Positions 47,259 through 56,507 of a stretch of DNA of 64,000 bases are shown here, in pieces (position 1 is the stretch's first letter; each line of letters starts with the position of its first letter). Origin of the DNA: Mucilaginibacter sp. GTDB taxonomy: Bacteria; Bacteroidota; Bacteroidia; Sphingobacteriales; Sphingobacteriaceae. The notes below the pieces were generated by a model. The model was not told where the DNA came from, did no database searches, and worked only from the letters and a program-made list of their open reading frames with translations. Where the stretch lies: contig JARLHA010000059.1 of assembly GCA_031292485.1 (NCBI GenBank), positions 124,001 to 188,000 of the forward strand, given 5' to 3'. A program made the position numbers and the translations under genes.

Positions 47259-49556
47259 TTATCCTTTATGCCGCGGTCCCATCACAAACGTAATTTCGCC
47301 GCCATTCATAATATCAGAATGTTTGATAAAATAACCGTTTATTGCCAGCCCGTTCAATATGATCTTCTGCACATAAACATTTTTATCGCTTTGATTTTTT
47401 ACGTTGATGGTAAAGGTTTTGCCGTTCTCCAAATTCAGCACCGCGTGGTAAACTGAGGGGCTGCCCGTAGCATATTGGTCGGAGCCAGGCGCAACCGGGT
47501 AAAACCCTAAAGCGCTGAAAATATACCAGGCGCTCATTTGGCCGGTATCGTCATTGCCACCCAAACCATCAGGCGTGTTTTTGTACATCTTTTTCAATAT
47601 CATGCGGATCTTATCCTGGGTTTTCCAGGGTTTATCGGTCCAGTCGTACATATAGGCGATCTGGTGCGAAGGCTCGTTGCCATGCACATAGTTGCCAATG
47701 ATGCCGTCTTTGGTAATATCCTCTGTTTCGGCGAAATACTTATCCGGCAGGTTATAACTAAACAGGCTGTCAACATAGGTCACAAACCGTTTATTGCCGC
47801 CCATTGCTTTTATCAGCCCCGGCACATCATGCGGCACATACAGCGTATAATTCCAGGCATTCCCCTCGATAAAGCCCATCCCTATCGTGGTAAACGGATC
47901 AAATTTGGTTGGTCGGAAAGTGCCGTCTGCCAGTTTAGGGTGCATAAAACCACTCTTCGGGTCGAACACATTCTTCCAGTTTTGCGAGCGTTTGATAAAC
48001 GTATCGTAATCAGCCGTACGGTTCAGTTTTTTGGCGATCTGGGCGATACACCAGTCGTCATAAGCATATTCCAGTGTAGAGGATACCGAATTGCCATCCT
48101 TTTCATCCGGAATATAACCCATATCATTAAAATAACCTATACCCTCATAATCGCGGTGGTTGGCAGTAGTAATAGCCGCATCCAGCGCCCTGTTGGCATC
48201 AAAAGGCGCGTTGCCTTTAATAATGGCATCTGCCAGTACCGACACGCTATGGAAACCGCTCATGCACCAGTTCTCGTTGGCCGAATTGCTCCAGATGGGC
48301 AACATGTGCTCCGGGCTCTGGTCGAAATGGGTCAGCATACTTTGCACCATATCGGCATTTCTTTTTGTTTCGATAAGGTTAAACAACGGGTGCAATGCCC
48401 GGTGTGTATCCCAAAGGCTGAAAGTGGTATAATTGGTAAAGCCATCAGCATGGTGAATATCCTGATCAAGGCCCTTATACCTGCCATCAACATCCATATA
48501 AACCGTAGGGTTGATCATGGCGTGGTACATCGAGGTATAAAAATTCTCTTTGTCATCCTTACTGCCGTCTATCACAATTTTATGCAGTTCAGTTTCCCAT
48601 TGCTGCTGCCCGTCGTTTTTTACTTTGTCAAAATCCCATCCCGGTGCTTCGGCCTGCATGTTATTTAAAGCGCCCTCAATACTCACCGGCGACAGGGCCA
48701 TTTTTATCTTTATCTTCTCGCCTTCGTTGGTCTTAAAATCAAACCATACCTTAATTTGCCTTCCGGCAACGTCGGGGAAGTTTTTTACCCCGTTAAATTT
48801 GCCCCAAAAACCACCGTAAACTTCGCGTTTACTGAAGTTTTTATAGCCCATTTGTGTAAACGGCTTGTTAAACTTCATCGCGAAGTATAGCGTACGGGTG
48901 CGCGCCCAGCCATTGGTAATGCGGTAACCCGCAACGGTGCTATCGTTTACCCGGCGCAAATACACCCACAGGTTTTTATCGGGGTAATTGTAAATACCCG
49001 CCATCAGGTCTAAAATAATATGCGCGTTATCCGATTTTGGGAAGGTGTATTGATGAAAGCCCACGCGGGTGGTGGTGGTCATTTCGGCGATAATGCCGCT
49101 GGCATCCAGCTTTACCTTATAATAATTGGCAGCGCTCACTTCATTCTCATGCGAGAATGCCGAGCGATAGCCGCTTCCCGGTTTATCTGCAGTGCCGGGG
49201 TTCAGTTTCAGCGGGCCAACGGTAGGCATCACCAAAAAGTCGCCCAAATCCGAGTGGCCCGTACCGCTAAAGTGGGTGTGACTAAAGCCTACAATCGTTT
49301 TATCATCATACTGGTAGCCGGCGCAGTATTTATACACATCCGGATTATAATGACCGTTCAGGTCGTAGCTGGCAGTATCTGTTTCGGGGCTCAGCTGCAC
49401 CATGCCAAAGGGTACCGTAGCGCCCGGGTATACATGGCCCATGCGCTGCGTGCCAATAATAGGCTTAACATATTGCACTAAATTTTCGGCGGGTTGGGTT
49501 TGCGCTGCCGCGATAGAAACAGCGGCGCTTAAAATAGCGGTCAGTATTTTCTTCAT
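47259..49556 (-). CDS. GH92 alpha-1,2-mannosidase, secreted
   Basis: 765 residues with signal peptide KKILTAILSAAVSIAAAQ. Removes mannose from glycans by a calcium-dependent inverting mechanism (family knowledge). Typical GH92 segments: VKPIIGTQRMGHVYPGATVP, FSHTHFSGTGHSDLGDFLVM, YHAMINPTVYMDVDGRYKG, TFSLWDTHRALHPLF, GNEPSHQIAYMYDW and NDDTGQMSAWYIFSALGFYP, which contain the expected acids and calcium ligands. It stands alone, without a SusCD pair, so it may serve recycling or a regulon elsewhere. A -7 box lies at 49584-49577. Confidence 0.95.
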   Translation of the reverse strand: MKKILTAILSAAVSIAAAQTQPAENLVQYVKPIIGTQRMGHVYPGATVPFGMVQLSPETDTASYDLNGHYNPDVYKYCAGYQYDDKTIVGFSHTHFSGTGHSDLGDFLVMPTVGPLKLNPGTADKPGSGYRSAFSHENEVSAANYYKVKLDASGIIAEMTTTTRVGFHQYTFPKSDNAHIILDLMAGIYNYPDKNLWVYLRRVNDSTVAGYRITNGWARTRTLYFAMKFNKPFTQMGYKNFSKREVYGGFWGKFNGVKNFPDVAGRQIKVWFDFKTNEGEKIKIKMALSPVSIEGALNNMQAEAPGWDFDKVKNDGQQQWETELHKIVIDGSKDDKENFYTSMYHAMINPTVYMDVDGRYKGLDQDIHHADGFTNYTTFSLWDTHRALHPLFNLIETKRNADMVQSMLTHFDQSPEHMLPIWSNSANENWCMSGFHSVSVLADAIIKGNAPFDANRALDAAITTANHRDYEGIGYFNDMGYIPDEKDGNSVSSTLEYAYDDWCIAQIAKKLNRTADYDTFIKRSQNWKNVFDPKSGFMHPKLADGTFRPTKFDPFTTIGMGFIEGNAWNYTLYVPHDVPGLIKAMGGNKRFVTYVDSLFSYNLPDKYFAETEDITKDGIIGNYVHGNEPSHQIAYMYDWTDKPWKTQDKIRMILKKMYKNTPDGLGGNDDTGQMSAWYIFSALGFYPVAPGSDQYATGSPSVYHAVLNLENGKTFTINVKNQSDKNVYVQKIILNGLAINGYFIKHSDIMNGGEITFVMGPRHKG

Positions 49557-49576
49557 TTTTGGTCTTTACTAAGCCT

Positions 49577-49584
49577 CAAAGATA
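49577..49584 (-). promoter_or_regulatory. Promoter -7 box (TATCTTTG) of the GH92 gene
   Basis: Read leftward it lies 20 nt before the ATG at 49556. Confidence 0.5.
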
Positions 49585-49674
49585 ATCGGATTACCGGATT
49601 ATTGAATGTTGTAACGGTGGTTTGACAGTTTTTGGTCATTTGCTGCGCGTCATTAGGTCATTGGTTGGATATTT

Positions 49675-49768
49675 TGTCTGAACTCGAATTTTTGGAATTA
49701 TCAGAATTTTTAGAATTACGCTTAACAATTCTGTCAATTCATTAATTCGAAAAATTCCGGTTCAGACA
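49675..49768. repeat. AT-rich inverted repeat (tgtctgaa ... ttcagaca)
   Basis: Arms tgtctgaactcgaattttt (49675-49693) and aaaaattccggttcagaca (49750-49768) pair with two mismatches. The spacer holds further gaattt/aaattc words. A weaker relative lies at 29861-29949. With the next two features it fills the 354-bp gap 49557-49910. Confidence 0.7.
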
Positions 49769-49773
49769 ATTTA

Positions 49774-49795
49774 CCGTCCGTCCGGTTTTGGATAT
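49774..49795. repeat. 22-nt repeat (ccgtccgtccgg...) shared with 56291-56312
   Basis: ccgtccgtccggttttggat plus at occurs here and at 56291-56312, identical. Each is followed after 16-20 nt by gcggacgg, the complement of the first bases, so each copy can fold. Confidence 0.75.
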
Positions 49796-49847
49796 AGACG
49801 GAAGGATAACGGCGCGGACGGCAGCGATAGGGGATGCCTATTAAACA

Positions 49848-49877
49848 CCGGAGCCACATTTTTCAACGTGGCTCCGG
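49848..49877 (-). terminator. Likely terminator of the efflux operon
   Basis: Perfect 10-bp stem ccggagccac/gtggctccgg with a 10-nt loop, 33 bp past the stop of the last operon gene. On the minus strand the stem is followed by tgtttaat, a short U-rich tail. Confidence 0.6.
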
Positions 49878-49910
49878 AAAAAAGGAAATTGAAGGTAAAA
49901 CGCCGACAGT

Positions 49911-50099
49911 CTATTTAACACCAACGCCAGAAGCTATCAAAATCCTTTCCAAAGGGCAAAAATTGGTAAAGGCCGATTGCAGTAAATTGGCGCCAACAAA
50001 AATGCCGAGCCACATCCAGTTGATATCGACAAAAACAGCTAAAGCAAAACTTGCTAAAATTAAAGTGCCGGCTACGGCGTGTACAATTCTATTTATCAT
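49911..50099 (-). CDS. DUF2892 (YgaP-like) small membrane protein
   Basis: 62 residues with two hydrophobic spans (IVHAVAGTLILASFALAVFV and WLGIFVGANLLQSAFTNF) joined by a short turn, and the typical end FCPLERILIASGV. This matches the DUF2892 family, found alone or fused to rhodanese domains. It starts 11 nt after the PII-like gene and is the last gene of the efflux operon. An open frame on the opposite strand across the same bases is lysine-rich and lacks any signature. Role in the operon unknown. Confidence 0.85.
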   Translation of the reverse strand: MINRIVHAVAGTLILASFALAVFVDINWMWLGIFVGANLLQSAFTNFCPLERILIASGVGVK

Positions 50100-50110
50100 T
50101 GTCTTTTTGT

Positions 50111-50416
50111 TTAAATGAACTTTTCGACAGGAAGCATAAACGCCCTGATCGGAAAATCGGTTTGATTTGTTTCGTTGTAATTTTTAAACAGTTCCAGGCC
50201 GCGCTCCGCATTTTCACCGGCTGTGAAGCTGAAGACGATCAGGCTGTCAAATTTCTCATCGCCCCTGGCAAACCATTCATCCGCAATGTTAAACGTTTGG
50301 TTGTTTTTAAATCCCACCAGGTCGGTTGCGCTGAATACATTGATATTTGCCTGTTTAAATAGTTTGTAAACATCATGCCTGCATTCTTTCACGCACATAA
50401 CTATTAATAGTTTCAT
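50111..50416 (-). CDS. PII-like small protein in the efflux operon
   Basis: 101 residues with a ferredoxin-like strand/helix order: KLLIVMCVKECRHDVYKLFK, NINVFSATDLVGFK, FDSLIVFSFTAGENAERGLE and FPIRAFMLPVEKF. This looks like the PII-like/DUF3240-type proteins found next to RND pumps. It lacks the classic PII T-loop. Two cysteines near the N-terminus (C8, C12) are notable. It begins 11 nt after the pump gene, so co-translation is likely. A regulatory role is inferred from position only. Confidence 0.75.
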   Translation of the reverse strand: MKLLIVMCVKECRHDVYKLFKQANINVFSATDLVGFKNNQTFNIADEWFARGDEKFDSLIVFSFTAGENAERGLELFKNYNETNQTDFPIRAFMLPVEKFI

Positions 50417-50427
50417 ATTTTATCGGT

Positions 50428-53400
50428 TTATTTTTGTTCAGGATATTTTTTTCGCATCATTTTATAGTACAGCAAGGGCACTACCAGCAGGGTTAAAAAG
50501 GTTGAGGTGATGGTACCACCCATTAACGAAATGGCCAGCCCCTGGAAGATCGGGTCGAACAAAATAATCACGGCGCCCAGGGCTACTGCACCCGCAGTTA
50601 ATAATATAGGTGTGGTACGCACCGCGCCCGCTTCAATAATGGATTGCTTTAATGGGATGCCTTCCCGTAAGCGTATATTGATAAAATCTATCAGCAGTAC
50701 CGAGTTGCGCACCATTACCCCGGCCAGGGCGATGAAGCCGATCATACTGGTGGCGGTAAAATAAGCGCCCAGCATCCAGTGCCCCAGTATAATGCCTACC
50801 AGCGATAATGGAATAGCCGCCAGCATTACCAATGGCACCGTAAAGTTCTGGAACCAACCAACGATCAAAATATAGATCATCAGGATAACCACCGCGAAAG
50901 CGATACCCAGGTCACGGAATACCTCGAAAGTGATCTGCCACTCGCCATCCCATTTCAGGCTGTAATTGTCTTCCATCACCGGCTGGTGGGTATATTCCTC
51001 TTTTAACGAAAAGCTTTTGGGCACTTTAATATCTTTCAAATGATCTGATACATCCGATATCGCATACGAAGGACTTTCCAGGTTCCCAGCCATATCTGCA
51101 AGCACATAAACCACTTCCTTTTGGTTTTTGCGGTAGATGCTTTTCTGGCGCACCTGTTTGGTAACGGTTACCAGGTCTTTTATAGGTATAGTATTGCCTT
51201 GCATGTTGGCGATCTTCAGATTAAGGATATCATCGAGGCTTGATTTATCGGCATCGCTCAATTGTAGTTTAATAGCGGTTTGTTTATACGATGCAGGTTC
51301 CGATAAATTGCCAACCGGCATACCTGCCAGCGCTGCATTTACCGTTGCCGCTACCTGCGCAGTGGCTATGCCGTAACGCATTGCTTTATCTTTATTTACT
51401 TCGATATGGTACTCAGGCTGGTCAGCTTCAACCATCCAGTCAACATCCACCACATCAGGGGTTTTATTAAACAGGTCTTTTACCTGTTTGGCAATTTTTA
51501 TTTGCTGTTGATAATCCGGGCCGTAAATCTCAGCTACAAGGGTTGAAAGCACCGGAGGGCCAGGCGGCACTTCAACAATTTTAACATTGGCATTGTATTT
51601 TTTGGCGATAGCCTGTATAGGGCCGCGCATTTGTTTGGCGATGGCATGGCTTTGCAGGCTGCGGTCTTTTTTATCCACCAGGTTCACCTGAATATCGGCC
51701 ACATTATCGCCGCGGCGCAAATCATAGTGCCTTACCAGTCCGTTAAAGCTGATAGGTGCCGATGTGCCGATGTAAGATTCATAATTCATCACCAGCGGCT
51801 GCCGCGAAACATAGTCAGCGATGTCTTTGGTAACTGCCTGGGTTTTCTCCAGCGTAGTACCTGCCGGCATATCCACCACCACCTGGAACTCATTCTTGTT
51901 ATCAAAAGGCAGCATTTTTACTGCAACCGCTTTGGTATAAAACATAGATAGCGACGCAAACAGGATCACAACGATACTCAAAATAAATGTCCAGCGTTTC
52001 CACCGGGTTTCCAGCATAGGTTTAATAAAGGCGCTGTATATTTTATAAATGCCGGTTTGTTCAAGCGAACGCGGTTTCGTTTCTTCATGATCAATACCCT
52101 TCTTTTCCTTTTCCCGCAGGAAAATATAGCCCAGGTAAGGTGTAAGGGTTAAAGCAACGATCAGCGATAACATCATGGCAATGGATGCCCCGATTGGCAT
52201 CGGACTCATGTAAGGCCCCATCATGCCCGAAACAAAAGCCATCGGCAATACCGCCGCTATTACCGTAAATGTTGCCAGGATGGTGGGGTTACCCACTTCG
52301 TTAATGGCATAAATAGCGGCCTGCAACGGTGGCAGTTTCTTCATTTTAAAATGCCGGTGCATGTTTTCGGCAATGATGATGGAATCATCCACCACGATAC
52401 CCGTTATAAACACCAGCGCGAACAGGGTGATACGGTTGAGCGTGTAGTGCATAAAATAATACGCAAACAGGGTAAGTGCAAAGGTTACCGGTACCGATAA
52501 AAATACCACCAGCCCGCCGCGCCAGCCCATCGCCAGCATTACAAATACTGTTACTACCACGATAGCAATAAACAGGTGGAACAGGAGCTCGGATACCTTG
52601 TCTGATGCGGTTTCGCCGTAGTTGCGGGTCACGGTTAAATGGACATCGTTTGGCAGCAGGTCTTTTTTTAGCAGCTCCACTTTTTTAAGGATCTGTTCAG
52701 ATAGCTGCATCGCATCCGCCCCTTTCTTCTTGGCGACGGAAAGCGTAACCGCCGGGTAATTAGATTTAAATACCTTACCGTCGTCGGCATCAGCTTTGCC
52801 ATAACCAAACAACACGTATTGGTTGGGCGATTCGGGGCCCTCCTGTACTTTGGCTATTTGCTTTAAATAAACAGGTTGCTGCTGGTTGGTGCCCACAATC
52901 AGGTTGGCCACATCATCCGCATTAGCTAAAAAGTTACCGGTCTCTACCGAAAATGCGGTATCCCTTTGCAGCAATTCGCCGCCCTGCAGCTGCATATTGC
53001 CACCCTGGATCATTTTGCTGACCGATAAAAAATCAACATGGTTTTCGGCCATCTTATTTTTATCCAGCAATACCTTTATCTCGGTATTGCGCCCGCCAAT
53101 AATGCTGATATCCGATACATCATTGATCTTTTTAATTTCGCCCGTCAGCTCCTGCCCAATTTGTTTCAGCTGGTAATCGCTGTATTTATCGCTCCATAGG
53201 GTAAGGCCCAAAACGGGCACATCATCAATAGCGCGGGTTTTTATCATGGGCAGGGTAACGCCCTGCGGCATTTTATCCATGTTTTTCATCAGCTCGCTGT
53301 AAAGCTTTACCAATGAACGCTCTACATCTTCGCCTACATAAAACTGTACGATGATCATCGCCTGACCCTTCATGGAGGTAGAGTAAACATACTCCACACC

Positions 53401-53640
53401 TTTTACGTTCGAGATAATCTTTTCCATCGGCGCGGATACTTTCGTTTCCACATCCTTTGGCTCAGCGCCCGGATAGCCAATAAAAATATCGGCCATCGGC
53501 ACCTGTATCTGCGGCTCTTCCTCCCTCGGAATTAAAAATGTGCTGTACCCGCCTATCAGTAAAAAGGCGATCATCAGCAATATGGTTAATTTCGACTGTA
53601 AAAAAGCCTTTGCTATATTTCCTGCAAATCCGTTCTTCAT
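50428..53640 (-). CDS. RND efflux pump, inner-membrane permease subunit
   Basis: 1070 residues, with the RND repeat of 12 spans and two large periplasmic loops. Start IAKAFLQSKLTILLMIAFLL, then IPREEEPQIQVPMADIF, QLKQIGQELTGEIKKINDV, and the TM4 proton relay TGIVVDDSIIIAEN with paired Asp. The second half has LVGIILGHWMLGAYF and GVMVRNSVLLIDF. The Asp pair fits hydrophobic/amphiphilic (HAE-like) pumps more than heavy-metal CzcA. The substrate is not determined. Driven by proton influx; works with the adaptor (6 nt upstream) and TolC-like channel of the same operon. Confidence 0.95.
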   Translation of the reverse strand: MKNGFAGNIAKAFLQSKLTILLMIAFLLIGGYSTFLIPREEEPQIQVPMADIFIGYPGAEPKDVETKVSAPMEKIISNVKGVEYVYSTSMKGQAMIIVQFYVGEDVERSLVKLYSELMKNMDKMPQGVTLPMIKTRAIDDVPVLGLTLWSDKYSDYQLKQIGQELTGEIKKINDVSDISIIGGRNTEIKVLLDKNKMAENHVDFLSVSKMIQGGNMQLQGGELLQRDTAFSVETGNFLANADDVANLIVGTNQQQPVYLKQIAKVQEGPESPNQYVLFGYGKADADDGKVFKSNYPAVTLSVAKKKGADAMQLSEQILKKVELLKKDLLPNDVHLTVTRNYGETASDKVSELLFHLFIAIVVVTVFVMLAMGWRGGLVVFLSVPVTFALTLFAYYFMHYTLNRITLFALVFITGIVVDDSIIIAENMHRHFKMKKLPPLQAAIYAINEVGNPTILATFTVIAAVLPMAFVSGMMGPYMSPMPIGASIAMMLSLIVALTLTPYLGYIFLREKEKKGIDHEETKPRSLEQTGIYKIYSAFIKPMLETRWKRWTFILSIVVILFASLSMFYTKAVAVKMLPFDNKNEFQVVVDMPAGTTLEKTQAVTKDIADYVSRQPLVMNYESYIGTSAPISFNGLVRHYDLRRGDNVADIQVNLVDKKDRSLQSHAIAKQMRGPIQAIAKKYNANVKIVEVPPGPPVLSTLVAEIYGPDYQQQIKIAKQVKDLFNKTPDVVDVDWMVEADQPEYHIEVNKDKAMRYGIATAQVAATVNAALAGMPVGNLSEPASYKQTAIKLQLSDADKSSLDDILNLKIANMQGNTIPIKDLVTVTKQVRQKSIYRKNQKEVVYVLADMAGNLESPSYAISDVSDHLKDIKVPKSFSLKEEYTHQPVMEDNYSLKWDGEWQITFEVFRDLGIAFAVVILMIYILIVGWFQNFTVPLVMLAAIPLSLVGIILGHWMLGAYFTATSMIGFIALAGVMVRNSVLLIDFINIRLREGIPLKQSIIEAGAVRTTPILLTAGAVALGAVIILFDPIFQGLAISLMGGTITSTFLTLLVVPLLYYKMMRKKYPEQK

Positions 53641-53646
53641 CGCTGT

Positions 53647-54756
53647 TTATTTAATTTTTACAGGTTCGCCATTAAACAATTTGCCGTCGGCGCTTACTAT
53701 AAACTGCTCATCAGCGGCAAGGCCGCTCAGCACTTCAACCTTATCGCCGTAAACTTTACCCAGGCGCACCCATCTTAGCATGGCCGTGTTGTTGTTGCCG
53801 ATGGTGTATAAACCTGTCAGTTCATCCTTATGCTCAATACTGGCAAGCGGCACCATTACCTGGTCGCTGCCGGCGGTTGCTTGTGCCGTTTGTTTTACCG
53901 GGATGGCTACATTGGCATACATGCCCGCGTAAAGGCCGGTTTTTTCATCATCGGGGATGGTAACTTTGATGATGTACTGCCCGCCCGTATATGCTGAACT
54001 CTGGTTCACCTGTGCTATGGTGCCTTTAATGGTTTTGTTTATAGCTGAAATGCTGATTAATGCCGGACCTCCCTGTTTTACCTGGCCGACGGCGCTTTCC
54101 GGAACAGAGGCGCTTACCTGGTAGCTGCCCTTGCGCTCAATAGTTAAAATGGGCATGCCGGGGTTGGCCATACTGCCTGCATCCAATGTTTTTTGGGTGA
54201 CGATACCTTCAAAAGGCGCGGTTAAACTGGTATAGCTCAGCATCGCAGAGGCTTCGTTACGCATTTGCCTGGCTGATTCGAGGCCTGCTTTGGCGGCGCT
54301 AAGTTGCATGGCAATGTTATCCATCTCTTTAGCCGAAGCGCTTTGCTGCTGGTACAGTACGGTAAAGCGGTCGTAATCTTTTTGCGCATTTTTATAGGCG
54401 GTTTCGGCCTGTGCTATCTGTGCATCGGCCTGTGCCCGTTTGGCCCTTATATCATCATTGCTGATGGTACCCAGCAGCTGGCCCTTGTTTACATGGTCGC
54501 CAATTTTTACATCCAGTTTAGTAATGTAACCCATTACCCGGGTGCTTATTGTTGCCGACTGCGAGGCCTCCACCTGCCCGCTTACATTGATACTTTGCGC
54601 CTGGCCCGCCGCAGGAACCGCTACGCTTACCATAATGGCCGGATCGGTATTTACGGCGGTCTCGCTTTTCTGTTTTGATGAACAGGAACTAAGGATTACG
54701 ATACCAATGCCGGTTAACAATTGTACGGTTCTGTTTAAATTTATTGTATTGCTCAT
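53647..54756 (-). CDS. RND efflux periplasmic adaptor subunit, lipoprotein
   Basis: 369 residues. The leader VQLLTGIGIVILSSC ends in a lipobox (LSSC), so it is probably lipid-anchored. Core: the biotinyl-lipoyl-like half motifs VEASQSATISTRVMGYITKL and VKIGDHVNKGQLLGTI, then a long coiled-coil hairpin (QADAQIAQAETAYKNAQKDY ... SAKAGLESARQMRNEASAML), SLTAPFEGIVTQKTLDAGS, and beta-barrel/MP domains. It bridges the pump and the outer-membrane channel. Gaps to its neighbours are 11 nt (upstream) and 6 nt (downstream). Confidence 0.95.
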   Translation of the reverse strand: MSNTINLNRTVQLLTGIGIVILSSCSSKQKSETAVNTDPAIMVSVAVPAAGQAQSINVSGQVEASQSATISTRVMGYITKLDVKIGDHVNKGQLLGTISNDDIRAKRAQADAQIAQAETAYKNAQKDYDRFTVLYQQQSASAKEMDNIAMQLSAAKAGLESARQMRNEASAMLSYTSLTAPFEGIVTQKTLDAGSMANPGMPILTIERKGSYQVSASVPESAVGQVKQGGPALISISAINKTIKGTIAQVNQSSAYTGGQYIIKVTIPDDEKTGLYAGMYANVAIPVKQTAQATAGSDQVMVPLASIEHKDELTGLYTIGNNNTAMLRWVRLGKVYGDKVEVLSGLAADEQFIVSADGKLFNGEPVKIK

Positions 54757-54767
54757 GGTTGAGTAAG

Positions 54768-56108
54768 TTATTTTGTGGTTGATGTGGTTAATAATTGTAT
54801 ATATGCGCGGGTAAGGTTCAGGCTGAACTGTGCCTGCGCCAGTGCGAATTTTTGCTGCGATAGTTGTGTTTGCGCCATCAGGATGTCGGTGGTGTTTACC
54901 AAACCCTGCTGGTAGCGGTTTTGTAATATCCTTAAGGCTTCTGCTGCCTGCTCAATGGCCGCTTTATCCTGCCGGATTTCAAATTGGGCGTCCGACTGGT
55001 CGCGGTAAGCTTTGTTCAGTTCAAGCTGGCCCTGGTCTTTTTGCTGGGCCAGTTGTTCGCTTAGTTTATCGCGTTCCAGTTTTTGTGTGGCGATGGTATT
55101 TTTGGTTTTATTGCCCTTAAACACATCCCATGATAACTGTACGCCTGCAAAGTAAGCGTTGGCGCCAAAGCCGGTTAAGTTGTTATCGTTATATTGAAAA
55201 TTACCGAAGGCATTAAGTTTTGGCAGGTAACTCATCCTGCTCGATTTAATCATCAGGTCTGATGCTTCAATAGCTTTTTGCATCGCCATAAAATCGGCGC
55301 GGCCGGGGGCTATCTTTTGGGTGGTATCCGCATTGCCGGCAATCTCCTGCGGGGCGTCAATTTTATAGGTTACGCCCGCCTTTTGGCCCATCAGTACACT
55401 CAAATAGTCGCTGGCGTTGCGGATGCTGCTTTGTGCCTTTTGCAGGTTGCTATGCACGGTAGTAACCTGCACCTGCGCGTTTAACAGGTCCGATTTCTGG
55501 ATCAGCCCCTGCTTGTAATGGTTATCCGTAAACCCGTAAACCGATTGCGCCGTATTTGCAGCTTCGGTTAACACAGCCACCGCGTCATAAGCCAGCTGCA
55601 ATTGCAGGTAAGCCTTTTGCACCTCGAAGATCAAATACTCCTTAGTGCGCTGTGTTTTATACTGGTAAACCTCAGTTTGTTTTTGGGCGCCTTTGCGTAG
55701 GTACAGCATATCCAAATTCAATATAGGCTGCTGTACCTCCAGTTTGGCGTTAAAATCGGCCGTGCCGTTGGGGTGGTTCAGTAATTGCGGGTTAAAATCA
55801 GCCTGCGTGATAGAACGCTGCTGCAATTTAAACCCGAAGGCGTTCAACGGGTCATTAGTGCCCATGGCAGTGTAGGATACGCCTACCTGCGGCAAAAACA
55901 CCGCTTCGGTGGTTTTGTAGTTTGATGCGGCGATATTTTCGTCCAGTTTGGCCAGTTGTATGGCATGGTTATTATTTAAGGTAGCCGATATGGCATCAGT
56001 TGAGCTTAAGGTTTTAACGCTGTCCTGTGCCGAAACCCTGCCGCCAAACACGCCGGCGATAATAGACCCGGCTATTGCTATCGATATAAAATAAGTTTTG
56101 CTGCTCAT
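54768..56108 (-). CDS. TolC family outer-membrane efflux channel
   Basis: 446 residues with signal peptide YFISIAIAGSIIAGVFGGRV, then two internal repeats of long helices and strands typical of TolC (IAASNYKTTEAVFLPQVGVS, TEYQYKTQRTKEYLIFEVQK-type helices, ALRILQNRYQQGLVNTTDIL, AQFSLNLTRAYIQLL). First gene of the efflux operon; the order channel-adaptor-pump is normal for Bacteroidota. A -7 box lies at 56133-56126. No regulator is encoded beside it. Confidence 0.94.
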   Translation of the reverse strand: MSSKTYFISIAIAGSIIAGVFGGRVSAQDSVKTLSSTDAISATLNNNHAIQLAKLDENIAASNYKTTEAVFLPQVGVSYTAMGTNDPLNAFGFKLQQRSITQADFNPQLLNHPNGTADFNAKLEVQQPILNLDMLYLRKGAQKQTEVYQYKTQRTKEYLIFEVQKAYLQLQLAYDAVAVLTEAANTAQSVYGFTDNHYKQGLIQKSDLLNAQVQVTTVHSNLQKAQSSIRNASDYLSVLMGQKAGVTYKIDAPQEIAGNADTTQKIAPGRADFMAMQKAIEASDLMIKSSRMSYLPKLNAFGNFQYNDNNLTGFGANAYFAGVQLSWDVFKGNKTKNTIATQKLERDKLSEQLAQQKDQGQLELNKAYRDQSDAQFEIRQDKAAIEQAAEALRILQNRYQQGLVNTTDILMAQTQLSQQKFALAQAQFSLNLTRAYIQLLTTSTTK

Positions 56109-56125
56109 TAATATTTAATTTGATG

Positions 56126-56133
56126 CAAAAATA
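56126..56133 (-). promoter_or_regulatory. Promoter -7 box (TATTTTTG) of the efflux operon
   Basis: Read leftward, TATTTTTG lies 17 nt before the TolC ATG. A TTTG (complement of caaa at 56150-56153) sits 16 nt upstream as a possible -33 element. Confidence 0.55.
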
Positions 56134-56159
56134 CCGGGGCAAAAAATGGCAAATAGTAA

Positions 56160-56507
56160 CATTTGTTACCGTGGAGGGATTTGGCGGGGAAAAGGCCGAT
56201 GGGGTGATGGTCGATGGTCCATGGCGATGGTGGGTTTAATGGCTGCATTTCCTGCCATGGTCTATGGTCCATTGACTATGGACCAACAAGCCGTCCGTCC
56301 GGTTTTGGATATGGGGTGATGCGGATGAATGCGGACGGAAACTCACCCAACCAGCTAATGAGCACCATCGGATTTTCTATATTTTAATTTCTTTTTGATA
56401 GCGTATTGGTTTAGACGAAACCGCCCCGATACGAATTTACTTGTCGCAACTCAAAACCGGAAGGACAGGAAAAGAAGTCTATTAGCACTATCCGGTGGCC
56501 TAATAAT
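56160..56507. repeat. Gene-free gap with ggtccatgg words and the 22-nt repeat
   Basis: The 399-bp gap between the efflux operon and the patatin gene holds repeated gatggtc-atgg words, a hairpin tggtccat/atggacca (56265-56272/56278-56285), and the 22-nt repeat at 56291-56312 followed by gcggacgg. The remainder (about 56340-56507) shows nothing I recognise. Confidence 0.6.

Noticed and set aside
47538..48668. A 376-codon open frame antisense to the GH92 gene
   Set aside because: The GH92 frame has signal peptide and family motifs throughout; the antisense frame has none and uses codons mirrored from it.
49834..50118. A 94-codon open frame on the plus strand
   Set aside because: It runs antisense to the DUF2892 gene, is lysine/threonine-rich and begins inside a repeat and hairpin region; the minus-strand frame has a clear family signature.
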